Part shown: positions 9,901 to 18,782 of the stretch, piece after piece
Position numbering within the stretch: the first letter of the stretch is position 1
How the letters are laid out: each line of letters starts with the position of its first letter
Assembly (NCBI GenBank): GCA_032622095.1
Contig: CP136063.1
Location: 93,477,980-93,541,979, forward strand
Length of the DNA stretch: 64,000 nt
Direction of reading: 5' to 3'
Source of the DNA: Siphonodentalium dalli
Taxonomy: Eukaryota > Mollusca > Scaphopoda > Gadilida > Siphonodentaliidae
Program-made: the position numbers and the translations under genes
Notes under the pieces: model-generated
Databases searched by the model: none
Seen by the model: only the letters and a program-made list of their open reading frames with translations
What the model was told of the DNA's origin: nothing

Positions 9901-12324
9901 GTAATATGAAGTGGGTCATGAAAAGGAAATGAAAATTTCATCCGTGCAGTTGCGTATGGGAGGCCAAATTCACATTTAATAATTAATTGTGCTTAAGCGC
10001 AATCAATTGCGCTTAAGCGCAAATAATTACGCTTAAGCGCAATCAATTGCGCTTAAGCGCAATTAATTGCGATTAAGCGCAATTCATGGTTATATGTAAC
10101 AAAACACCCCTGGTGAATAAATAGGTTTCTCCATAACTTAGCATTAATTCCTATTGACATGTCACTTCTTGGTTTCATTGGTTTGGATGGGTAAGGAGCT
10201 AGCCCAACTTCTTTATCAAAATGGCTGACTCGCAATAGTATCACCTTCTGTTTTAGTTGGAGCGATTCGTGATAGCATTATATTATCTTCGGTATATATT
10301 AGTTGGGGCTACTTGCAATAGCATTACTTTCTGTATTAGTCGGGGCGACATTGATTTTCTTCAATTTTCGAGTATACAGGCACACCATATGAGGGAAGCA
10401 AGCCCTCGGTGACACCACATTCACACTATATGATCATGGAAATACTATAGATTTGTGCAAGAGCTGCTGATTTAATAAGAAAAACTAGAGCTTCAGGACT
10501 GAGACACCAAAGCTCCAGTAATTACACACCAATTTTTGGACAGGGATGCTGATAATATGAAAATAGGGTTTTTTCCCCCTGATTTAAGTCAATAAGTAAA
10601 CCATACAGTAATGCTCTAATTAATCGACTCCTTAACCACAGCAGAATTATGGATAACTTTTCAGGATTTAGTCGGAAATATGGCTTGTTGCCATTCATCG
10701 GAAAGCTCTCGAGAGCTTTCCGATGAATGGCAACAAGCCATATTTCCAACTAAATCCTGAAAAGTTACCCATAATTCTGCTGTGGTTAAGAAGTCGATTA
10801 AATAGAGCATTACTGTATGAGGTAAGAAAGCCCTCATGCAGTGACACCGCATGCATGTATAGGATATTACCATAGTAAAGGCTAAAATCTGTGCAAAAAT
10901 ACATTAAAAACATCATACAAAACATTACTAGAGTTCCGGGAAGGCGACATCAATTCTTTGGATAGAGGGATGCTGATAATATGTAATTAGCCGGGATTCT
11001 CCTTGTTGAACACATACTCACAGTTTGACTGTTGAGTACAGGTCAAAATTAGCCCAATGCTCATCTTGTGTTGCTAGGTGATACACCAGGTCATGCTAAT
11101 AGTTTATGGGTAGGTTAGATAGTAGTCACAATTGCGCTTAAGCGCAATTAATTGCGCTTAAGCGTAAATGCCCTATTTGCGCTTAAGCACAATATGTGGT
11201 ATTTGCGCTTAAGCGCAATTCATTGCGCTTAAGCGCAATTATTTGCGCTTAAGCGCAATTCATTATTAAATGTGAATTTGGCCTCCCATAGTTGCGGTCA
11301 TATGCCACCATTATGATGTTGATATCACATGCGTCTGATTGTCAATGCATGCACTTCGGGTGAACGACGCTTCCTCGATAATAAGACGCTCAGGGTCGAT
11401 CAACACCGCCCATATGAAAAATATACGTGGGTATAATTATACATTTACCAAAGTATACCCTCGTTCTTGTACCCAAGTTTTCCCACGTCATTTGGACATT
11501 TTACATGGGTACTGCACCCATCTATACAATGGTGCACGTACCAAAATATAAAATATACCCTGGTATCTACCAAAGTAAACCCTCGTACTTGTAGCCAAGT
11601 ATACACAGGTCATTTGGACATTTTACAAGGGTATTTTGCCCATGTATACCATGTTATCTACCAAATTAAACCCTCGCAAATGTACCTAAATATATATAAA
11701 GTTTTACCCAGGTTATTTTTGGGCATTTTACAAGGGTACTATTACTATACCCATGTGTATCGCACGAGCGCGAACGCAGACATCACGACGCATACAGCAT
11801 GCATGTAGTCGAGTTATCCGCATTTGGGACAATAGCTAACCGTATAGACAAACACCACCCGTGGTATAGACAATGCATAAAATAGACGGTCAGGAGTATT
11901 ACCACCTGTCATGATGTGTTTGACACTATATACAAACACCAACCATATATACTGTATATATAATGCATACAAGGAAACATTAAAGCATGTTATGATCTAT
12001 GTCGCAAATTGTATGCGAACGCGTACATATATGATACAAAAAAAAATTACCAGGATATATTTTTCTAACCACAACTAACCATTTCTTCATCCGTCGAAAA
12101 ACCGATGGCGACATATCGGTTATTTGCTGAGTTGGCAGTAATCGTGAATTGAATTACGTCCCCAACTGAGACCCATTGGATGATATAACCGCAGGAACCA
12201 CCGCTGCAGTCATGTAAACATCCCGTCGTTTTCCCGCATGCTGACTGGTCGGCGAGAGTTCCCTGCAGTTGATGAAAGGTTGAGTTAGATGTTACAAATT
12301 GGCTGTTTGATGTAACTCGCGGTT
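6903..12324 (-). CDS. FRRS1-like DOMON module A (four exons)
   Basis: Host gene fragment. Exon a 12080-12324 (acceptor uncertain), b 9805-9891, c 8777-8936, d 6903-7012. Acceptors TTTTTCAG, CATTTTAG and CGATTCCAG and donors GTAAGT, GTAGGT and GTGAGT are visible. Phases fit: b is 29 codons, c is 53 codons plus one base, and d completes it. The product reads through a DOMON domain with VAIGFSTDEEM, GSDSVIMC, a SGKSN segment, GVIRCSFRRKK and YFMFFARGPISG, closest to ferric-chelate reductase 1 and relatives (haem-binding redox). No reeler or cytochrome b561 exons lie here. Private to A: the donor of exon a is GTTAGT, against GTGAGT in B and C. Confidence 0.72.
7045..8640. repeat. GAT-rich simple/minisatellite array A
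   Basis: About 1.6 kb of degenerate (GATGRT)n in the intron between DOMON exons c and d. The long His-, Met-, Ile- and Asp-rich frames across it are artefacts of the repeat. The array is bordered by two copies of the exon-d acceptor region: the real one at 7012 and a diverged copy near 8650-8690 (ATTTCCAG followed by CATCTGGCCGACCG). Confidence 0.9.
8870..9345 (-). repeat. About 86-bp tandem repeat made of the exon-c splice acceptor (A)
   Basis: Six units at roughly 82-88 bp spacing. On the minus strand each holds a T-rich tract, TTAG, then NCGAATGA and the first about 45 nt of exon c (GCATTCACCTACACTTCTGG). The unit nearest the coding exon is the acceptor at 8936. The array forms the 3' end of the intron between exons b and c. 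Confidence 0.8.
9440..9840 (-). repeat. 43-bp tandem repeat made of the exon-b splice donor (A)
   Basis: About nine units. On the minus strand each repeats the end of exon b plus its donor (AACTCCGGCACATCGAACGC, CTCTCACCRCG, then GTAAGTGAG). The first donor, at 9804, gives the 29-codon exon b. Most later units keep GTAAGT-like donors; some have ATAAGT, CTAAGT or GTAATT. Confidence 0.8.
9955..11290. mobile_element. Foldback/MITE-like element with GCGCTTAAGCGC arrays (A)
   Basis: 1,336 bp with inverted ends beginning TATGGGAGGCCAAATTCACA, flanked by GTTGCG on both sides (9949-9954 and 11291-11296), a 6-bp target duplication. Inside each end is an array of a self-complementary 20-mer based on GCGCTTAAGCGCAATTAATT. 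The centre is a long palindrome around 10710/10711. No transposase frame, so non-autonomous. It sits in the intron between DOMON exons a and b. Confidence 0.75.
11420..11760. repeat. About 115-bp tandem repeat (A)
   Basis: About three diverged units with ACCCAAGT, CATTTGGACATTTTACA, GGGTA and ACCAAAGTAAACCCTCG, in the intron between DOMON exons a and b. No coding sense. Confidence 0.65.
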
Positions 12325-12575
12325 CTGCATCGGTGCCGCATGCAGAATGTCATGTATTTCAAGAATGGTTGGTGTTCTTCAAGAAAGTGATGTTAAAAGC
12401 AGTTCTTTTTTAAAATTAATTTTCATAATAATTAAGCATTATCTAGTCGGAAGGTGATGGTGATGATGAGGATTATGATGATGATGGTCACGACGACAAT
12501 GATGATGACGATCACGATGACGACCACGATGATAACGACTACAACTGCGAATGGTAGTTTGCAATTGATCCCTTG

Positions 12576-12739
12576 ATATAAGGATTAACTGTCATGTGGA
12601 CTGTTTTTATGGAGATGTAACCGTGAGGTAAGTGGTCATAACGTGTGTAAAACCCGAAGGGTTTTACATACAAGTTATGACCACTTACCTCACGGTTACA
12701 CTCCATAAAAACAGTCAACATGACAGTTAATCCTTATAT
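12576..12739. repeat. Hairpin inverted repeat (A)
   Basis: Arms of about 75 bp meeting at CCCGAAGGG near 12655, with short GAT-rich sequence just before it (12450-12540). Upstream of DOMON exon a. Likely a small MITE. Confidence 0.7.
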
Positions 12740-12772
12740 TTATATACATTTAGCGAGAAAGCCACTTTTGTA

Positions 12773-13522
12773 AATGTATTTAAATCGAAAAGTGTATCGT
12801 GACAAAACCAGCCCAAAATATCCCATAGCACCCTTGGCAAAAGCTAACAGGAACAATTTCTTTATATTGCAACCTGATGATTTAATTTAAGTCAATCCTG
12901 CGCGAGTCCAAATGCGCCCAAAACATTACGCGTTTTTCTTTCCGGTATCGATGACATATCGATGTAATTATGGGCTTGCAGTTATGAGCTGCTGCGCGTT
13001 CACCGAGAAATAACTGCAACTAGTCACGTGGGCGCCGACCAATCGAAATGCTGGATTTAGTGATAATCACACTTAGTATGTAAATATATATATATATAAT
13101 AACATAGTGTGTTTTTATAAGTGTGTTATTCCAATGAGTGGAGCCTCGCCAAAAATCATACTTCTAACGAGCTGAGATAACACACATCTCAAAACACATT
13201 ATATATATATATTTACATACTAAGTGTGATCATCACTAAATCCAGCATTCCGATTGGTCGGCGCCCACGTGGCTAGTTGCAATTATTTCTCGGTGAATGC
13301 GCAACAACTAATAACTGCAGCCTCATAACAACATCGACACGTCATTGGGTTTGGAAAGACGAACGCGTAATGTTTTGGGCGCATTTGGACTCGCGCAGGA
13401 TTGACTTAATAAATCATCGGGTTTCAATATAAAGAGAAATTGTTCCTGTTAACTTTTGCCAAGGGTGCTATGGGATATTTTTGGCTGGTTTTGTTACGAT
13501 ACACTTTTCGATTTAAATACAT
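12773..13522. mobile_element. Large foldback element, complete only in copy A
   Basis: Two arms of about 350 bp (from TGTATTTAAATCGAAAAGTG inward) around a centre near 13140 flanked by TATATATATA tracts. No coding capacity. In copy B only the outer left arm remains (to about 37231). Confidence 0.7.
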
Positions 13523-13535
13523 TAGTAGTATTGGC

Positions 13536-13750
13536 GGGCACTCTGGCCCACCCCCTCGCTCGATGACACTCTGGCCCATGGGACATGCGCAGTGGGATCT
13601 GGGGGCGGGCACTCTGGCCCATGGGCCAGAGTGCCCGTCCCCAGAAAAAAAACCTGGGGGCGGGCACTCTGGCCCATGGGCCAGAGTGCCCGACCCCAGA
13701 TCCCACTGCGCATGTCCGCTGGGGGCGGGCACTCTGGCCCATGGGGCAGA
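13536..13750. repeat. GC-rich repeated palindromes
   Basis: Several copies of a perfect palindrome centred on GGCCCATGGGCC within GCACTCTGGCCCATGGGCC-type units, separated by short A- or C-rich linkers. Present only in copy A. Open frames here are palindrome artefacts. The following 13751-14080 holds no gene I can support. Confidence 0.75.
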
Positions 13751-14085
13751 TTGTCATTGAGCGAGGGAGGTGGGACCAGAGTGACCCGCCCAGGGTCGGT
13801 CCAGAGGTTATGTTATATTCCAAAGAGTAATGTGAGCGCTTCGAAGTGGTTTTTTGACAGAAAAGAGCACAATTTACCAATGTATCGATTTTTTCTCGGA
13901 TTCTAATGCCAGTGTGGTAAGCGAAGGGCGCTCCCATTCGATGTACACATTGAACTTAGAATAATACCGAGATAAAATAGATGTGTTGGTAAATTATGCT
14001 ACTTTACCAGTGCATATTTTAACAAAAGCGAAATTAGCGCTGTGAAAATGTGCATTTAAGAGCCATCTGATAGCAGGTTTTGTGT

Positions 14086-14101
14086 GGCCCTGAAAAGGGC
14101 C
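14086..14101 (-). terminator. Histone-type 3' stem-loop downstream of SL2 gene
   Basis: Minus-strand GGCCCTTTTCAGGGCC, a perfect 6-bp stem with TTTC loop, preceded by AAAAC and followed by ACAC. It starts 13 nt after the stop codon at 14115. It matches the metazoan histone mRNA stem-loop consensus. No clear histone downstream element follows. Confidence 0.78.
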
Positions 14102-14114
14102 GTTTTACGTTAGA

Positions 14115-14551
14115 TCACACGAAAAGTGGATAAGGGGTCTTTAGGAACTCAAATCCATCCTCTTGATCCAACTCCCGAAACACAAGCGAACCCTCGATGA
14201 GAGGTGGAAATATACCTTGCGGTATACTCACACCCTTCAATGGAGGTACGTCTAATATGTACTCCGGATCCTTCTTCTGTCTCCAAAACACGAGCTTTCT
14301 CTGCAGAAGGGTTGCCGCCACCGTAAGCAAGACACCTGTTGTCCCAAGCCATTCGATGTTATCTGTCTCCTGTCCACTGAACAGTGTAGGATTGCGAGCC
14401 CAAGTTGCATTGACAAAAGTGAATAGTTCAAAGAACTTTTCACCTGTACCATACACTGCCCAGGAAAGGGTCTCCCACACCGCAATGTCCCTCGGGCCGA
14501 TACACGGATGGCTCTGACATAAGATCCGAGATCAGTTTTAGGGTATTCCAT
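14115..14551 (-). pseudogene. SL2: small viral membrane protein, frameshifted
   Basis: ATG at 14551 starts one frame (MEYPKTDLGSYV). The long downstream frame (121 residues from 14480) continues in a different frame, so a frameshift lies between about 14480 and 14530. The downstream part has a hydrophobic segment LGTTGVLLTVAATLL followed by basic residues, suggesting a single-pass membrane protein, and a proline-rich tail. The same break is present in V3. It shares the 75-bp promoter block and histone-type stem-loop with the LYPDL gene. Confidence 0.55.
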
Positions 14552-14598
14552 CGTGGAGAAATTGATATGAGATAATGGGGTTTTGTTATATGTAAAAC

Positions 14599-14672
14599 GC
14601 GCGGACGTCATTGGCGACGTCATTGTGTTTTTTCTACCAAATTTCTCGAACGTCATTTCAAATGTGTTTCTT
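14599..14672 (-). promoter_or_regulatory. P3: single copy of the 75-bp promoter-like block
   Basis: Sequence beginning GCGCGGACGTC and ending GTGTTTCTTTT, clearly related to each arm of palindrome P2, about 50 nt upstream of the SL2 start. Supports a shared promoter for the stem-loop genes. Confidence 0.6.
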
Positions 14673-14750
14673 TTTTGGTGAATTAAGATCTTCATCGATA
14701 TTGCCGAAGACGATCATTAAAAACAGACACTGTTTTTCAATAACATAACT

Positions 14751-14756
14751 TTTATT
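14751..14756 (-). terminator. Poly(A) signal AATAAA for the protease cluster
   Basis: TTTATT on plus (AATAAA on minus) in the AT-rich gap 14673-14937, about 180 nt downstream of the protease stop. The gap otherwise holds nothing recognisable. Contrasts with the stem-loop ends of neighbouring genes. Confidence 0.45.
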
Positions 14757-14937
14757 TTTGAATTAAGAATCAACATATTTACAACTGATCATGAAATTAT
14801 CATATTTACAATCAATAATTGGTAATGCAATGAACATAATTTACATTTGGTAACTCATTTCATCATTAACAATCAACATATTTACAAAATGATTATGATT
14901 TTAACATGTTTAAACAATTGGTAATGAGCACATTTTA

Positions 14938-15468
14938 TCAACACTGAAATTCACAGTAAGTCTTACAAGTTTGTGAAATACATGTTTTGGGTAATGTTTC
15001 TGATTCTTTTCGTAAGAGCTCATAGTTTCTATGAAACCAATCAAATACTTTTCTATCATTTTTGAAGTAGTCACCATCAAAATTCATTTCAACTAATACT
15101 TTTATACCATATCCGCTTTTCAAGAAATGTAAAGCAAATATGCAGTAGATACCACACACGTTTGTACCGTGATGTTGAAACCGCCCAACGTTTATTTTAC
15201 ATTCGATCGAATTTCTTTGAATAAATGATATGATATATTTATCAATAACTGGTATCCCAAACGAATCGAAATATGTGGCAATGTTCCCATTGAAGAAAAT
15301 TGCAACCCAGTGTTCTCCTGGCTTTTCTGACGTATGTGTATTTACTATGTATGCTTTTACATGATGAGGTTTCTCGTGTGGTAACTGATCTTTTGCACAC
15401 ACTACACCATACAATGAACAGAGGTAGGATGATTTGTCTAGTATATGCTGAAGTTCGCTAGTGTTCAT
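14938..15468 (-). CDS. Adenain-like cysteine protease (capsid maturation)
   Basis: 176 residues from the ATG at 15468. Catalytic pattern of adenovirus-type/ULP1-fold proteases: His53 in GEHW, Asp68 in YFDSFG, Gln98, and Cys105 in VCGIYC, in the right order and spacing. In Polintons and adintoviruses this protease cleaves capsid precursors. It overlaps the upstream Cys/His gene by 11 nt. Open in both copies present (V2, V3), with no catalytic change. Confidence 0.9.
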   Translation of the reverse strand: MNTSELQHILDKSSYLCSLYGVVCAKDQLPHEKPHHVKAYIVNTHTSEKPGEHWVAIFFNGNIATYFDSFGIPVIDKYIISFIQRNSIECKINVGRFQHHGTNVCGIYCIFALHFLKSGYGIKVLVEMNFDGDYFKNDRKVFDWFHRNYELLRKESETLPKTCISQTCKTYCEFQC

Positions 15469-15913
15469 CTTCGTAGTATTTTTTTACTTTTTCACACCAC
15501 AAGTCAACAAAAACCGAATTAAATTGGATACAGTTTGCATAAACAACTTCCTTTATATCTTTCCAAAGTTTGAATGCCTCAAATTTCTCTTGTGGTGTAA
15601 ATGATTCTATTTCTGGATACCATTGTTCCATAACTCGGTAGATGTTCAATTTAAGTAGTGCTATATCAATGAACATATCTATCCATTGTATAGGTGGTGT
15701 CCAAAGACAAAGTAAATGTCGTGTCTGACTTGGATGATCTATTTTACATCCTTCACAATTGAGTGTCACTTCTTTTGAAATTTGATTTTGTATTTCATGA
15801 ACGAAACATTTCTCGAAAGTTTTCCGAACTTTGTCAAGGATAGAAACAAATGGAATGAAGTCGAGTCCTCCAACTTCCAGTCTCAATTTTTCCTCCAAAT
15901 GCAATCCATCCAT
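15458..15913 (-). CDS. Small Cys/His viral protein between capsid and protease
   Basis: 151 residues, ATG at 15913, five nt after the end of the capsid frame and overlapping the protease start. Likely zinc ligands Cys53, Cys56, His66 and Cys69 (CEGCKIDHPSQTRHLLC). A protein in this position with a similar motif is common in Polinton-like elements (recollection), but its function is unknown to me. Open in V2 and V3. Confidence 0.7.
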   Translation of the reverse strand: MDGLHLEEKLRLEVGGLDFIPFVSILDKVRKTFEKCFVHEIQNQISKEVTLNCEGCKIDHPSQTRHLLCLWTPPIQWIDMFIDIALLKLNIYRVMEQWYPEIESFTPQEKFEAFKLWKDIKEVVYANCIQFNSVFVDLWCEKVKKYYEDEH

Positions 15914-15917
15914 GTTT

Positions 15918-17218
15918 TTAATAATCTGTTATTATTTCTCGCAAACTGTTGATTTCAACTTGATTATCGAACTCAGCATAGACTATCACGTTGACCACTG
16001 AAGCAAGAGCTGCAGCAAACTGAAGCTCTAACCATATGTTACCGGTTTTTATAGGATGCAAATGTCCTTCCTCTGCTCCTTGGTCAGGTGTGAGGTCGTA
16101 ACCACAGAAACAATAACCATTCATGTATTTTTCGAGATTCAAACCAAAGGATTTGTTTTGTCCAAACATACCTGAAGACTGATACAGTGATAAATAAGAT
16201 CTTAGGCATTGTTCTGATTCAAAGTTTGGTTCAAATGGTCGGTTATGGATGGTATGTCCGTCCTGACTAACTTCAAGTTTTCTCAGATTGAAGTGTTGGA
16301 AATGAAATGGGTTCGTTTCAATATTGCCATTCATATCTTTGTTTGATACCAAGCCTATGAAAAGTCTCTTTGGCAATTGTCCTTGAAAAAGGTGATCTTC
16401 AATTTTTGATCTAAGCCCTGCACCAATAGTGAATGTTTTTACTTCAACTCTTCTAATCGGTATTTTCAAATTTTTCTGTATTATTGTTTGGTTCAAGTTA
16501 TTTGCTACTACTGGCATCAGCGTAATTGTACGAACATTGAAAACTGCCGTTTCAAATACAATTTTTCCGTTGGCCTGACCAATTAAAGAGAATTTTGGAT
16601 CGCTCTATTGAGACGAATTCTTATCTCAATTCCATTTGGTAAGTATTTCTCTTGTAGAAATATATCTGTGTGTAAACGACCACACAATTTTACCGTTTTA
16701 CTACCTGCTATGATTGCTTGGCGAGATTTCAATCCATCATTACCACCAGCATTAGTGTTTTCGGTGAACTGTTTAGCGGTGACGGGGTACCACATTTCTA
16801 GTGCGGCAAGTTGATTTTCTTTACATTCACCAGAGTAAGCCAAGAGATTTTCCATGTAGGCTCGATAAGGATAGGTATCTCCGTTTGCCGTTACAAGTTT
16901 GTTATTTAGGTAAATATCGATACTACTGAACATGCTATGGAAAAAGTTGTTAATAGGCGCAATTTCATCAGTACCATCAACCAAGTTTGTTCCATCTGCT
17001 TTTGTGATTTTGAATTTCAGGTACAAATATGATTGATTTACATCTGTCCATTTTTCAGTTTGAGGCGGAATTACAAATTCTATCGGTGCGGAATTATTCA
17101 AAGAGCTAATCGGGTGATGTTCTATTCATTGTGATTCCAACATCGTTGTCATTGTTGGTGGAACATCAGAAGCATCTAACTCGGACTTGCTGCATTCGCA
17201 TGATCCATTTTGCATCAT
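15918..17218 (-). pseudogene. Major capsid protein (double jelly-roll), broken
   Basis: Hexon-like capsid protein of Polintons/adintoviruses, about 430 codons. Start at the ATG 17216-17218. The N-terminus has CECSKSEL, then EFVIPPQTEKW and NNFFHSMFSSIDIYLN. The C-terminus has GYDLTPDQ, GNIWLELQF and VNVIVYAEFDNQVEI. Breaks: an in-frame TGA just before the ISSLNNSAP segment (near 17130) and a one-base frameshift near 16607. Both recur in V3. The 172- and 199-residue frames are pieces of this one gene. Confidence 0.85.
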
Positions 17219-17223
17219 CACGA

Positions 17224-17597
17224 TTAATCAAATATATCGAGAGATCGTTTTGATTTCTTTACAGGCGTTTTAATGGACTTACTTCTAACTCGTTTGCGAG
17301 AAGAATGATTTTTCAAAGGTCGCGATGATCTATTTATGCCATGTGGTGTTGATATTTTCTTTATTGTTTCCCTTCCAAAAGATTTCAATGCTTCTTTACC
17401 TTGTTTCAAAAATACTTCTTTTGGACTTTTACCACGATGAATGATATCTTCGACTGCAGCAAGTCCTCGACTGCAGCAAGTCCATGCTTGAATACTTGTT
17501 GTTTAGCAATCTGACCAATAGGTCTTAGAAACGGTATTACTGTTCTCATTGCAGATTTGAATAGTGAACCAATTCCATTTCCATACTGTCTAGACAC
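17224..17597 (-). pseudogene. pX/mu-like basic core protein, broken
   Basis: Small basic protein upstream of the capsid gene: a Gly-rich start (GNGIGSLFKSAMRTVIPFL) and a Lys/Arg tail (SRKRVRSKSIKTPVKKSKR), the shape of adenovirus pX/mu-like DNA-condensing proteins. A 17-bp tandem duplication around 17450-17485 shifts the frame in every copy. V2 also has two extra bases near 17601 that destroy the normal start, which survives in V3. Confidence 0.7.
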
Positions 17598-17619
17598 ACT
17601 CTGCTATACACGGGAATCG

Positions 17620-18093
17620 TCATAAATACAAATTACTTCGGCGTCGGAATTGCAACTTTACCATAGACTTTCCACCAATAAACTGAATTGGTTTGCCAGT
17701 ATCGCCAGTTATATATACATTTATGGTATCAAAGCTAGACGTTGATACTGGTACATAATGTAAGTTTTTGAATTCATGCCTAATATGTTTACCATCATGT
17801 ATTCTTTTACTCTCGAATGATGTCACTCGTAATATCGGTGCTTCAACATCACTAAGAATTGTATAATCAGCAGCAATGTCAGAATAAACAAACAATTGAT
17901 TATGCTCCGCATTTAAATCAACTCCATATGGAAATGTTATCGAAGGAGTAGCAAATGTGACAGTGTTTGATTCTGTTCTGTAACCAAGTTTATCCAAAAG
18001 AGCTCTGGGGAGTACAAGACCTACTTTGGTATAACTATTGGTTGAAATTTTAACTCGTTGTTGTGCTTTGGAATCATGTCGAGTTAACTGTGA
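17620..18093 (-). pseudogene. Minor capsid (penton-like) protein, 5' truncated
   Basis: C-terminal portion of the Polinton minor capsid protein: LGYRTES, NQLFVYSDIAADYTILSDVE, LRVTSFES, YVPVSTSSFDTINVYITGD, ending KLQFRRRS. The frame is open only back to a TAG at 18094-18096, and the N-terminal part expected for the family is not found upstream. The next 540 bp are AT-rich spacer. The same truncation is seen in all copies. Confidence 0.75.
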
Positions 18094-18634
18094 CTAAATC
18101 CAGAGCCATCTGAACCGCACTGGGTTATTGCATACCGCCGGCCGCTAGCGTTAGTTAATTAGACAGCGCTGTCTAATTAACTAACGCTGACGGACGGTGC
18201 CGGTAATCACAGTGACAACACAGCTCGTATGTTTACCCTTTAAGGCTCGTTATACTAATTAATTTGCAGTCAGCTGCTTAGATATGTCTTCATAAGCAAT
18301 GTATATCACGTTTCAAATTTCATTTTTTTAATTTTAAAATTTAATTAAATTTTTTTTGTTTTTACATTTTTAGATCCTCAGTCCAGCCTAATATACACCA
18401 TAAAACTGTCTTTTTCATAGACAAGTTTATAATTTTAAATTTTAAATTCAAAGTTTAACTTTAAAAAAAATTTAATTAAATTTTTATGATTTTTTTTAAA
18501 ACCTGAATCTGAAATGATAAATAAACGAAATTCAAAGTTTTAAAACCTAACTTACATTTAAAAAGGAAGACAGGTAGCAAGACACTCTTTTTAGGTATGG
18601 TAACTGGTAGCAAACTAATCTTCAAATGACTGAA
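18094..18634. other. AT-rich spacer with a 40-bp perfect palindrome
   Basis: No gene. Contains a perfect 40-bp palindrome at 18148-18187 (half-site GCGTTAGTTAATTAGACAGC) with further imperfect GC-rich pairing outside it (CCGCCGGC with GGTGCCGG), then about 250 bp of A/T-rich TTTAATTAAA sequence. It occupies the position of the missing minor-capsid N-terminus. Confidence 0.75.
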
Positions 18635-18782
18635 TTACTTTTTACTTTTACGTTTATTAAAATTACGATCAAATGCCATCAAAGCTAATTTCGATGGGTT
18701 TGAAAGATTCATAATTTTTGAGTATCGTTGAACCAACGGGTAATGTTCTGCTTCTTGAATTGATGGAATTGGTTGCGGACCA
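18635..18782 (-). pseudogene. GG-motif protein gene, C-terminal remnant
   Basis: The last about 48 codons (PIPSIQEAEHYPLVQRYSK onward) match the intact copies at 23528 and 42024. The homology stops abruptly at 18782, where the Penelope-containing segment begins. Confidence 0.85.

Larger units (their letters stand above)
17073..18782. repeat. Duplicated 1,710-bp viral block (left copy)
   Basis: Nearly identical to 21966-23675. The two copies flank the 3,183-bp Penelope-containing segment as direct repeats. The few differences seen include cgtcat/catcat and ggtatc/ggtatt. Too long for a target-site duplication. Confidence 0.9.

Noticed and set aside
10522-10925. Minus-strand frames of 70-76 codons inside the foldback element
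   Set aside because: They run across a palindrome and overlap each other; no coding signature.
9990-11270. CRISPR-like regularly spaced repeats (GCGCTTAAGCGC)
   Set aside because: Units abut without unique spacers, are self-complementary, and lie within a eukaryotic foldback element bounded by inverted ends and a target duplication.
12440-12540. Short GAT-rich stretch as a fourth copy of the DOMON intron array
   Set aside because: Only about 100 bp and not bordered by exon sequence; a simple repeat.
13424-13937. Several overlapping frames with GHSGPWARVP-type repeats
   Set aside because: Products of repeated GC palindromes, which open frames on both strands alike.
4050-17135. Reassigned TGA (alternative genetic code) to explain in-frame TGA in polymerase and capsid
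   Set aside because: TAA stops and frameshifts occur in the same genes, and other viral genes end normally, so decay is simpler.
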